DNA of 60,931 bases, taken from positions 1 through 60,931 of the forward strand of contig SLKJ01000001.1 in the NCBI GenBank assembly GCA_007134675.1, read 5' to 3'. Numbering within the stretch: position 1 is the first letter of the stretch; every line of letters begins with the position of its first letter. Under the pieces are notes generated by a model that ran no database searches, had not been told where the DNA came from, and saw only the letters and a program-made list of their open reading frames with translations. Shown piece after piece: positions 18,947-26,665 of this stretch. This DNA comes from Bacteroidales bacterium (lineage in GTDB: Bacteria; Bacteroidota; Bacteroidia; Bacteroidales; PUMT01). The position numbers and the translations under genes are program-made.

Positions 18947-20215
18947 TCATTTCTGCACGGGGCAATACTTCATGCAGCGGCCGCAACTATAGCAGTCGCC
19001 TCTGTTCGGTTCATAATCGGTTCTCCTCCTCACTATATACTGGGAGATGAGGAACAACCCGGCCACCAGACCGATGAAAACCCCTGTAAACCATGCTCCT
19101 GTATAGAATGATGCCTGTATTTCACCTGCTGATTCAACCAGTTCGTCGATGGTCCGGTCTGATCCAAGAAAGGTCTGTACGTCCAGATTGTTGAGGTCAT
19201 CCATAACTTCCGGGTTATCGATAAGAAGGTGGGCAAGGTATACATCAGGATGGGCCTTTGCCAGGAATACATGTGAGGAGGAAAGTGCGAGTCCACCTAT
19301 CAGCATCAGCAGTGGTATAATTGCTGCATAGAGCATGAACCTGCCTGTACGGCCCTTTATATCATGTACGAGCTTGTCGGGTGTCGGTTTGTCAATGGCT
19401 CCGAAGGGACATGAATCAGTACAGAGTTTACACTGTATACACTGGTTCGGGGTAATCGAAAGGTGGCGCTTTGAGAATATGGACGTGACCTTCAGAAGCG
19501 CGCCGTAGGGACACACAAACCTGCAGTAGGGCCTTGCCACGAACATACCGGTCAGCAGGAAAGATATACCAAGGACTATAAGGTGGAATTCTGCACCCAT
19601 CCTGAAAATCCCTACGAAAGGATCATAGCGGCATATAATAAAGTCTGTGCCGGTGGCCGCGTAGAGCACTGCAAGTGCCAGGTAGACAAAAGGGAACATT
19701 CCAAGGGATTTCTGAATCCATACCGGAACACTGACAGGCCTGACTATCACAAGGTCCTGTATGGCACCAAGGGGACATGCAGAGCCACAAAAGACTCTGC
19801 CGAATGAAAGACTGAAGATAAGGGGAAGGATGAAGAATGCAATTACCGTATAGGAGACTGCATATGAGGGATCGGACAGTGACAGAACCATGTTTTGCGG
19901 TGAGCCGACCGGACAGATACAACCATTCCGCCAGAAGCCGAAATAGAGCAGTGCGCCGACTGACATCCAGAGGATCCATTGCCTGGAGCGTTTTTTTATC
20001 ACGACCCAGGAAGTTACCAGCAAAAAGAGGAGCAGCACGATCACATCACCATATTCAAGGGCAAGTGCCCTGGGCTCAGGAGTTATGACGTCGGGCAACT
20101 CATAGCCGGATTCAAATTCCGGGGCTGGGAAACGTTGCTGGGAAAAGGTTTCTTCAGGTATTGCTGTTGCCAGCAAAAACAGCAGGAGGGGTAATATGAT
20201 GGATGTAAGCTTCAA
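18947..20215 (-). CDS. NapH/MauN/NosR-like membrane polyferredoxin
   Basis: This 422-residue protein has an N-terminal hydrophobic segment and about six further membrane helices. It carries the family hallmarks: two CxxxCP motifs (Cys143/147 and Cys231/235), a CxCP motif at Cys99/101, a ferredoxin-type [4Fe-4S] site (Cys259, 262, 265, 269), and a second at the extreme C-terminus (Cys408, 411, 414, 418). Relatives pass electrons between quinol or cytoplasmic donors and periplasmic acceptors. The start appears to be a TTG at 20215; the upstream frame stays open to a TAA at 20279-20281 with no ATG. The gene follows the NapG-like ferredoxin gene, as in nap and mau clusters. Confidence 0.82.
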   Translation of the reverse strand: MKLTSIILPLLLFLLATAIPEETFSQQRFPAPEFESGYELPDVITPEPRALALEYGDVIVLLLFLLVTSWVVIKKRSRQWILWMSVGALLYFGFWRNGCICPVGSPQNMVLSLSDPSYAVSYTVIAFFILPLIFSLSFGRVFCGSACPLGAIQDLVIVRPVSVPVWIQKSLGMFPFVYLALAVLYAATGTDFIICRYDPFVGIFRMGAEFHLIVLGISFLLTGMFVARPYCRFVCPYGALLKVTSIFSKRHLSITPNQCIQCKLCTDSCPFGAIDKPTPDKLVHDIKGRTGRFMLYAAIIPLLMLIGGLALSSSHVFLAKAHPDVYLAHLLIDNPEVMDDLNNLDVQTFLGSDRTIDELVESAGEIQASFYTGAWFTGVFIGLVAGLFLISQYIVRRRTDYEPNRGDCYSCGRCMKYCPVQK

Positions 20216-20315
20216 AAGTCCGGGTTTTAACAGAAGTACTTTGTCTTGGTTATGCTTCAGGGCAATTTTATTCGATATTTATAATGTCATTTATGGTTTC
20301 CAACTGCCAGGTATC

Positions 20316-20894
20316 TCAGGTTTCTCCGCCATCGGCAGTAAAATCACCTTTCATCAGATAGGGTTCGGATCCCTTAACCCTCTTAATTGCATCGGAAGGG
20401 CATGCCCTTGCTATGGCACACTCGTTACAGTTTACGCAAAGATGGTGCATTATCTGAAGGTATAGCGACCCATTGCCAAATGCGGAGCAGCCCTCTGCAC
20501 ATTTGGCACATCCGATACACAGGTCTTCGTTTATTTTGTATTCATAGTAAGGCTCTTCGATGAATTTTCTTTCTATTGCAGCTGTCGGACATAGCTGGTT
20601 TTCTGCTGCTGTGCTGCGGTCGGAATGCCCCGGGATGAGGTATCCGCCACAAAGGTCACAGTAACCGCAAAGTTCATAGGCATGCACGCATTTGACTGCT
20701 GATGGGTTCAGCACGCAGTTTGTTGCGCACCTTCCGCACCAGGAACACTTGAAGGGGTCTATCTGCCATACCCACTGATCTTTTGTGGAGCTTCGCAATG
20801 CGAGTCCCCCTATTCCCCCCAGTGCCAAAACCATGCCGAACCGCATGCTGCTGTTTATGAATTCCCTTCTGCTTTTTGTCTTTTTTCTTTCCAT
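20316..20894 (-). CDS. NapG/MauM-like Tat-exported multi-[4Fe-4S] ferredoxin
   Basis: This 192-residue protein starts with a twin-arginine signal (SRREF at 8-12, then a Gly/Leu-rich core). It contains 17 cysteines, including three ferredoxin-type runs: Cys50, 53, 56, 60; Cys126, 129, 132, 136; Cys153, 156, 159, 165. Additional Cys at 69, 76, 79, 82 and 102 suggest a fourth cluster. The layout fits NapG/MauM periplasmic ferredoxins, which partner NapH/MauN. The NapH-like gene is next downstream, 100 bases on. Export folded with clusters inserted is expected, so it should sit on the periplasmic face of the membrane. Confidence 0.85.
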   Translation of the reverse strand: MERKKTKSRREFINSSMRFGMVLALGGIGGLALRSSTKDQWVWQIDPFKCSWCGRCATNCVLNPSAVKCVHAYELCGYCDLCGGYLIPGHSDRSTAAENQLCPTAAIERKFIEEPYYEYKINEDLCIGCAKCAEGCSAFGNGSLYLQIMHHLCVNCNECAIARACPSDAIKRVKGSEPYLMKGDFTADGGET

Positions 20895-20906
20895 AATTAA
20901 TCAGAT

Positions 20907-21131
20907 TTATGAGCTGACCTCTTTGTTCACATCAGACCGTGCTTCCTCTGCCTGGTCAAGGCTGCAATTACGAATCAGGTTGCAATCTCTGCAGGATATG
21001 CCGGGTGGGCAGGATTTGTCAGCAGTAAACCGGGCCTTTTTAAAGCTTAGTGCAGTAATCACCCCCAGCGCACCATAAAGTGCGTACCTGCCGGCAGTTG
21101 TAAGAAAATCTCTTCTTTGCATTTTGATCAT
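20907..21131 (-). CDS. Small Tat-signal four-cysteine protein
   Basis: This 74-residue protein begins with a twin-arginine signal (Arg-Arg-Asp-Phe at 6-9 and a hydrophobic core at about 17-30). The short mature part holds four cysteines spaced C-x5-C-x2-C-x5-C (Cys41, 47, 50, 56) and an acidic tail. I do not recognise the family. The Tat signal and four cysteines suggest a folded metal or iron-sulfur site. Its ATG overlaps the stop of the NHL gene by four bases, and the NapG-like gene starts 12 bases after its stop, so co-translation with redox partners is very likely. It contains no Trp, which excludes a TTQ-type small subunit. Confidence 0.75.
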   Translation of the reverse strand: MIKMQRRDFLTTAGRYALYGALGVITALSFKKARFTADKSCPPGISCRDCNLIRNCSLDQAEEARSDVNKEVSS

Positions 21132-22093
21132 ATTGGTTCAAATATTCTAATCATGTTCCTGTCAAAATCAAGCGCAAGCACGTTACCATCATTGTCAACC
21201 ACAACTGCAGGCGCTCTTGTCCCTCCGGCAAATAATTCTGAAGGTGCAACCACCGATTCGGTTTCGCCGGATTCTCTCATTACCTTTATCCGTATGATCC
21301 CTTTCTCACTTGTTACAAACCGGCCGTCCGGAAGAAAGGTGAAATGAACGGGGTTGCAGCATCCACTGAAGCCCTCGAGGGTAAAGGATGTCCTCTGTAT
21401 GTATGACCTCAGTCTGCCCGACGGAGTATAGTTCTGCAGGGCATGGATCCCGGGATTTGTAATCCACAATTCGTTTTCGGGGTTCACCGCGAGACTGAAA
21501 TGCGCGTCTGGCACTATAAACCCGTGAATCTCAGATACCCCCGAATCGCCTCTGAACTCATCTATCAGTTCGAGTTCGCGGTTAAATACCAGCACTCTGC
21601 GCCCGGGTGCATCGGCAGCATAAATATTATCACCAAGGATGGCTACCGATGTGATGTTGCTTTCACCTGCCAGTGTTTCAGATTCTGCAATTGTCTCTCC
21701 ATCACTGTTGAGCAGTACCAGGTGGTTGCCCATCCCAGCTATGATCCGGCCATCCTGTGCAACGGCGAGGCATGTAGGGGCACCCGGCAGAATTCTTCTC
21801 ATCATCCGGCTCCAGTCGCTACCGATCATCTGCAGCTCGTTATCAGCAGCAAGATAAATTTTCCCGTCTGTGTAAGCTATAGCCCGGGGGGTGTGCGTGT
21901 CAAGCTCAACCTGCCGTGCCTCTTTCCAGCGTATCATCCCGGGGTCAACCGACCTGAACTCATCAACATCATATGCAAAAGGGTTAGGCGGCCTTCTGCC
22001 CGGGAGGGTGGAGGTGTGTTCTGTTACGATTACCGTGATGATGACTGCAGCAGAAAGCAACACTATTAATATTACCGGCCATTTACGTTTCAT
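21128..22093 (-). CDS. NHL-type beta-propeller protein with N-terminal membrane anchor
   Basis: This 321-residue protein has one N-terminal membrane segment (about residues 5-23), then repeats of the NHL/SMP-30 style with motifs such as DGKIYLAAD, GDNIYAADAPGRRVLVF, ENELWITNPGIHALQNYT and DGNVLALDFDRNMIRIF. An adjacent cysteine pair (Cys245-Cys246, in GFSGCCNPVH) stands out and may bind metal or form a vicinal disulfide. It overlaps the four-cysteine Tat gene by four bases and lies two bases from the upstream propeller gene. The function is unknown; its position suggests a partner of the NapGH-like module. Confidence 0.75.
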   Translation of the reverse strand: MKRKWPVILIVLLSAAVIITVIVTEHTSTLPGRRPPNPFAYDVDEFRSVDPGMIRWKEARQVELDTHTPRAIAYTDGKIYLAADNELQMIGSDWSRMMRRILPGAPTCLAVAQDGRIIAGMGNHLVLLNSDGETIAESETLAGESNITSVAILGDNIYAADAPGRRVLVFNRELELIDEFRGDSGVSEIHGFIVPDAHFSLAVNPENELWITNPGIHALQNYTPSGRLRSYIQRTSFTLEGFSGCCNPVHFTFLPDGRFVTSEKGIIRIKVMRESGETESVVAPSELFAGGTRAPAVVVDNDGNVLALDFDRNMIRIFEPI

Positions 22094-22095
22094 AT

Positions 22096-23532
22096 TTATC
22101 TTTTAAGGTCAATACATATCATTGTGTGATCATCTCTCAGTAACATATAGCCGTCAGCTATTGCCAGCGGTGCCCAGGCATCATGCCCTTTATCTATCAG
22201 CCTCATGCTGTCAAGCTGCCTGAATCCCTGGAGACTCTTCTCAATTATGTAAAGGGTACCGTCATCATCAAGAAGGAAGAATTTATCATCTGCAAGAATA
22301 TAGGGCCCAAGTCCAAATCTTGCTGTTGAACCACTGGTCCATACGAAAGAGGTTATATCATCAGGGTCAACGCAAACGAACCGGTTCCTCATTGCCCTGG
22401 CATCCCTGGGCAGTACCCCGAAAAGGTGCCCGTCAACATATACCGGTGTCTGCTGTTCACTGGAAAGTCCTTCTCCCGGCCTGAATGTCTCAATTATTTC
22501 AGTCTCAAAGGTGCCATTATTGTTATGGAGCTGCAGCAACATGCTTCCTGCGCCATAGCCTGCTGTGAGGAATATCCTGCCGTCGGGAAGGCATACAGGC
22601 GAAGCGGCCAGGACCCGGTGGTTCCATTCAGGCACTTCCCAAAGAACCTCGCCAGCAAGGGGGCCTTCGGCTGCAACACCTAAGGCACCGCCAACAGCAC
22701 TGTAAACATACATCTTTATTCCCTCAAAGGTGAAGGGGATGATGGATGAGTGTGACATTTCCCAACCGTGTGGATTGGGTGTTTCCCACACTATTTCTCC
22801 GGTGGCTGCGTCAACTCCTATCATAAGGGCGTCTCCGCCGGGAGCAATGACTGCAACGCCATTATCAAGCAACGGGCATTGACCTGTATACCATAATGGT
22901 ATTTCGGTATTCCATTCCATCCCGAGATCAATGCCCCAGAGGAGATCGCCGGACAGCCTGTCCACGCACATTACGTGTCCCCGGGGACCAATTGTGAGAA
23001 TATATTCTTCAGTTACGGCAGGTACTGTTCGTGACATCCCGTGATTTCTGCGGATATGGACATTGTACCATCTTCGCCACAATTCTTCTCCGGTTTCCAG
23101 CGAAAACACCCTCAGCATATCTGCCCTGATATCCTCGTCATAGTCGAGCAGGTAAACAAGGCCTTCATATATTGCCGGTCCGGCATGACCCTCACCCAGA
23201 TCGACTGACCAGAGTATATCGGATCCGCCCTGGGAGAAGTTGTCTATGAGCGGCATCCTGTTATGGTATATATTGTCGAAGTTCTCTCCCCTGAACCTCG
23301 GCCAGCTTTCACCACCCGTGGGGACGGCAGGTTTGAGCTTTTCAAAATGGGCTCCTATAACGATCATCTCTCCGGCTCCTCTTTCACTCCCTGTGTACCC
23401 GTCGGCCCCGGGAAGGGAAGGTTCCAGTGCAGCCCAGGGATTGAATAGCATCCACCAGCCGATAGCCAGCAGTCCCACAACAAAAACTATAACCGGCAGA
23501 TGGATTATATATTTATATGCAAGTTCACGCAT
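22096..23532 (-). CDS. PQQ-like beta-propeller protein with N-terminal membrane anchor
   Basis: This 478-residue protein has a single N-terminal membrane helix (about 10-30) without an obvious cleavage site, a linker, then a PQQ-like propeller starting with the SWPRFRGEN signature common at the head of such proteins. Repeat cores include GEELWRRW, GDLLWGID, GEIVWETP and GEVLWEVP. It differs clearly from the two propellers upstream, which are cleaved exported forms. No haem motif or PQQ-specific vicinal disulfide was recognised. It sits two bases before the NHL gene, implying tight co-transcription. Confidence 0.8.
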   Translation of the reverse strand: MRELAYKYIIHLPVIVFVVGLLAIGWWMLFNPWAALEPSLPGADGYTGSERGAGEMIVIGAHFEKLKPAVPTGGESWPRFRGENFDNIYHNRMPLIDNFSQGGSDILWSVDLGEGHAGPAIYEGLVYLLDYDEDIRADMLRVFSLETGEELWRRWYNVHIRRNHGMSRTVPAVTEEYILTIGPRGHVMCVDRLSGDLLWGIDLGMEWNTEIPLWYTGQCPLLDNGVAVIAPGGDALMIGVDAATGEIVWETPNPHGWEMSHSSIIPFTFEGIKMYVYSAVGGALGVAAEGPLAGEVLWEVPEWNHRVLAASPVCLPDGRIFLTAGYGAGSMLLQLHNNNGTFETEIIETFRPGEGLSSEQQTPVYVDGHLFGVLPRDARAMRNRFVCVDPDDITSFVWTSGSTARFGLGPYILADDKFFLLDDDGTLYIIEKSLQGFRQLDSMRLIDKGHDAWAPLAIADGYMLLRDDHTMICIDLKR

Positions 23533-23602
23533 AAATCTATTATGTTGCTTAACCGGGGTTACGCCTCATTTTCAAATCATTTAAAGAGGGCTGTCATAGT
23601 TT

Positions 23603-24856
23603 TCAGTTTCTTATGTTGTACGCTCTCAGCAGGGAGCCCTGTCTCAAATAGAGAATCCCGTCATTTATAACCGGGTGTGCCCAGTGCGGACCTTCCCCAC
23701 CAGTTACCCGGAACTCGCTTACAACATCGAAACTGTAACGGTTCGGACGTACCAGCCCTATATTTCCCCTGCGTTCTTCATAGCAATATAACATTGTACC
23801 GTTGGTAATAACAGATCCTTTGGTGTTCCAGGATTCATTATAAAGGGTTTCGCCCGTATCCCAGTCCACTGCCACCCAGTTCCCCTGGTTGTTGCTTATC
23901 CAGTTGGAGCCGTAAACAACCCCATTCAGGAGGACATACCCTCCGTGATGTGTTCCATGGTCATTATTGCGCCAGGCCAGGGTAACATCGGAGGCATCAT
24001 TGTTAAGTTCAAGCATAAATGAACCCTGATCATAACCGTTAGAGAAAAAAAGACGCCCGTTACTGAAGAGCGGAGTATTGGCAGCAATGCTTCGTCCCTG
24101 GTCTTCTCTCCAATCACCGAAGGTCCATTCAATATCACCGGTTTCCGGATTAACTCCAATGACATTTTTCCCTGTCATGGCAATGATCTGCCTCCTTCCG
24201 TTGTGGTTTATCAGTAACGGGGATACATAGCTGGAATGATCTCCCAGGGGAGGGCTCTTCCATACCTTAGTGCCGGTTTCTGCATCCAGTGCGACCATCG
24301 TGGTCTTGTCCCCGCCAGGGGTATAAATCACCTTATTATCAAAAACCAGGGGTGATTCGGCAGTACCCCACCTGCCTGTTTCCCTTTCATATAGTTCTCC
24401 CCCTTTTACCTTCCACAATATATTTCCGTTGCTGATCTCAATGCAGACCACTTCTCCCTGTCCGCTGATCACCCAGGCCCTTTCGCCATCAATAGTCGGG
24501 GTCGCGCGTGTTTCAGGATAGGAGCCTTCCCAGGGGTTGCCATATTCAACTTTATATAGTTTTTCACCTTTCAGGGTAAAGGCAGAGAAGGTTTCACGGT
24601 CGCGTGCTTCATTCATGCCCGTAATAAAAAGACGGTCGTTAACTATGACCGGGCTGGAAAAACCTCTTCCGGCATCAAGGGTTTCCCACAGCAGTTGAGG
24701 TCCCTTATCAGGCCAGGCATCAAGGAGCCCTGATTCATCGTAGTGGCCGCTGCGTTCAGGGCCACGCCAGCCATCAGCAGATTGGGCAGCAAGGGGTATT
24801 GGAAAAGTGGTTATTACAAGAAACAACAGAAAGAAATATCTGATCTGATTATGCAT
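23603..24856 (-). CDS. Exported PQQ-like beta-propeller protein (copy 2 of a tandem pair)
   Basis: This 417-residue protein has a cleavable signal peptide (cleavage likely after PLAAQ). The propeller opens with WRGPERSGHYDESGLL, closely matching the upstream gene product (WRGSERQGIYNETGLL) and followed in both by GFSSPV and FITG blocks. Repeats include GNILWKVKG, GTKVWKSP and GDIEWTFG. The pair clearly arose by duplication. Members of this propeller group occur in Bacteroidota and Planctomycetota and have no defined enzymatic role. There is a 143-base gap to the upstream copy. Confidence 0.82.
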   Translation of the reverse strand: MHNQIRYFFLLFLVITTFPIPLAAQSADGWRGPERSGHYDESGLLDAWPDKGPQLLWETLDAGRGFSSPVIVNDRLFITGMNEARDRETFSAFTLKGEKLYKVEYGNPWEGSYPETRATPTIDGERAWVISGQGEVVCIEISNGNILWKVKGGELYERETGRWGTAESPLVFDNKVIYTPGGDKTTMVALDAETGTKVWKSPPLGDHSSYVSPLLINHNGRRQIIAMTGKNVIGVNPETGDIEWTFGDWREDQGRSIAANTPLFSNGRLFFSNGYDQGSFMLELNNDASDVTLAWRNNDHGTHHGGYVLLNGVVYGSNWISNNQGNWVAVDWDTGETLYNESWNTKGSVITNGTMLYCYEERRGNIGLVRPNRYSFDVVSEFRVTGGEGPHWAHPVINDGILYLRQGSLLRAYNIRN

Positions 24857-24999
24857 TTATTATATCTTTTTAAAAAGTAAATATTTAATCTGTAAACAAG
24901 TATATAAACTACTTTTAAAACGATATCCTGATTACGGAATTATCTGCCATGAGCAATGATTAACTGATTTTAATATTCCTGCGTATAATCAGATAATGA

Positions 25000-26223
25000 T
25001 CATTGTCGGTCACTGATATTAAATGCCATCAGTGCATTTCCACGTCTAACATAAAGGACGCCTCCGTCAATTACCAGATGTGCCCAGTGCTGGCCTGATC
25101 CAAGTGTAATATCAGTCTGTCCAACAATATCAAAGCTTTGAGGGGAAGGATTCACAAGTGCCAGCTCGCCCCTTTCAGTATAACAGTAAAGCCGGCCGTC
25201 GGCGTAGATAACCGTTCCTTTGTCAATATCACGGGTTCGGTAAATCCTGTCCCCGGTCTCCCAGTCAATGCAGAACCAGAATCTGTTATTATGTCCGGAA
25301 CCATACAGATAACCATCAATAAGCACTGCACCACCCATCTGGTTGTCAAGATCGCGGCTGCTCCACTCAACACCGGCAAGTTTGCCGACCGAATCAAGTC
25401 TGAGCCGGACTCCCCCCCTTCCGTATCCGCTGAAGGCGAAGATGCTTCCCTCGTGGTATATGGGTGTGTTTGGATGTACATCCCACCTGTTTTCATGGTT
25501 GTATTTCCAGAGTACCCTTCCCGAATCTGCATTGAGCGCAACAATATGGTCCTTCGTATGTGTTATGAGGATATTTTGTCCATAGTGGTTGACAAGCAAT
25601 GGCGAGCAATAGGCCGATACTTCGCCGGTGCCCTGACTGGACCATAATATCTCACCATTATGGCGGTTAAGGGCAACGATATTGTGCTTTCTGCCACCCG
25701 GGGTACAGTATATCCTGTCGCCGTCAACCAGCAGGTTCTCCGTCAGTCCCCAGCGTATGTTCCTGCCGTCAAGATCATTGAACAGGTCGATCTGCCATAT
25801 TAAGCTGCCTGAACCTGCATCCATGCATACCAGACGTCCCATGCTGCTTACAATATATATCATCCCATCAACCACAGCAGGTGTATTGCGGCTACCCGGA
25901 TAACTTTCGCCGTGAAATTCCGGCCCGTAGGCAAACCTTTCCACAAGATTGCCGTCCATGGAAAGCTTATATACATAACCTGTCTCATCCTCTTTTCCAG
26001 TGATGAATATATTGCCGTCTGCCACCACAGGTGAAGAAAATCCTTTGCCAAGTTTTTCATATGCCCACTTCATCTCGGGGCCGGCGGCGGGCCATTCTCT
26101 GAGCAATCCAGTCTCATTATAGATGCCCTGCCTTTCAGATCCCCGCCAGTTATTTGCTGTCTGGGAATAAACAGCCGCTGATGCTGTAACTAAAAAAGAT
26201 ATCAACAGAAATAATGTTCTCAT
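25000..26223 (-). CDS. Exported PQQ-like beta-propeller protein (copy 1 of a tandem pair)
   Basis: This 407-residue protein has a clear signal peptide (MRTLFLLISFLVTASA, cleavage near VYSQ) and a PQQ-like propeller with repeats such as GSLIWQID, GEILWSSQG and GRVLWKYN. It is the first gene of the minus-strand redox/propeller run, so the promoter of the cluster should lie in the AT-rich region beyond 26223. The product is probably periplasmic; no lipobox, C-terminal sorting domain or haem motif is seen. Confidence 0.82.
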   Translation of the reverse strand: MRTLFLLISFLVTASAAVYSQTANNWRGSERQGIYNETGLLREWPAAGPEMKWAYEKLGKGFSSPVVADGNIFITGKEDETGYVYKLSMDGNLVERFAYGPEFHGESYPGSRNTPAVVDGMIYIVSSMGRLVCMDAGSGSLIWQIDLFNDLDGRNIRWGLTENLLVDGDRIYCTPGGRKHNIVALNRHNGEILWSSQGTGEVSAYCSPLLVNHYGQNILITHTKDHIVALNADSGRVLWKYNHENRWDVHPNTPIYHEGSIFAFSGYGRGGVRLRLDSVGKLAGVEWSSRDLDNQMGGAVLIDGYLYGSGHNNRFWFCIDWETGDRIYRTRDIDKGTVIYADGRLYCYTERGELALVNPSPQSFDIVGQTDITLGSGQHWAHLVIDGGVLYVRRGNALMAFNISDRQ

Positions 26224-26665
26224 AAGATTTCAAAAAGTTATTAGTGTAAATATAACACTTCGTGCATGTGTTTGTGAATGTGTTTTATTCTGTCAAAATA
26301 GTTTATTATTAATCTAAATTGGTGTTTGTTGTTTGCAGAGTATTTATCTGGCAGACTAACAGAAGATTATCAGCCTGTAAATGCCTGCATCAGTTGTCAA
26401 TATAATACACCCGGTCCTGTTGCCTTAACTTTTTTTAACCATCAGGGCAGGTTCTTCAGGTTAAATCCCGGGTCTTTACTACCTTTATCCAGTACAATGA
26501 ACAGATTAACAACACCTGAACATCAATTCACGGCTTCAATGGAGGTGTAAACGGTATCCGGCATATTCCTTGTCTTTACCGACAACTATTATCTCGAAAC
26601 CATGAATGCACTAAACAGGGCAATGGTTTTCAAGATGTCCTACTTACTGGTTTAACTGTCTAAAA
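26224..26665. other. Divergent intergenic region, 442 bases without a supported gene
   Basis: This AT-rich stretch separates the start of the minus-strand propeller cluster from the plus-strand histidine ammonia-lyase gene and must hold both promoters. I saw a TATATTTA octamer on the minus strand close to the cluster start, but no well-spaced -33 element. A 74-codon frame at 26326-26550 lacks an ATG start and any recognisable feature, so I do not call it. No hairpin, riboswitch or tRNA was recognised. Confidence 0.5.

Noticed and set aside
20907..21131. Small TTQ subunit of a methylamine dehydrogenase
   Set aside because: The MauMN-like neighbours suggested it, but the protein has no tryptophan and only four cysteines.
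11835..26223. True PQQ-dependent dehydrogenases
   Set aside because: The propellers share the repeat signature only. I saw no PQQ biosynthesis genes, no CxxCH haem domain and no convincing PQQ ligand set, so I call them PQQ-like.
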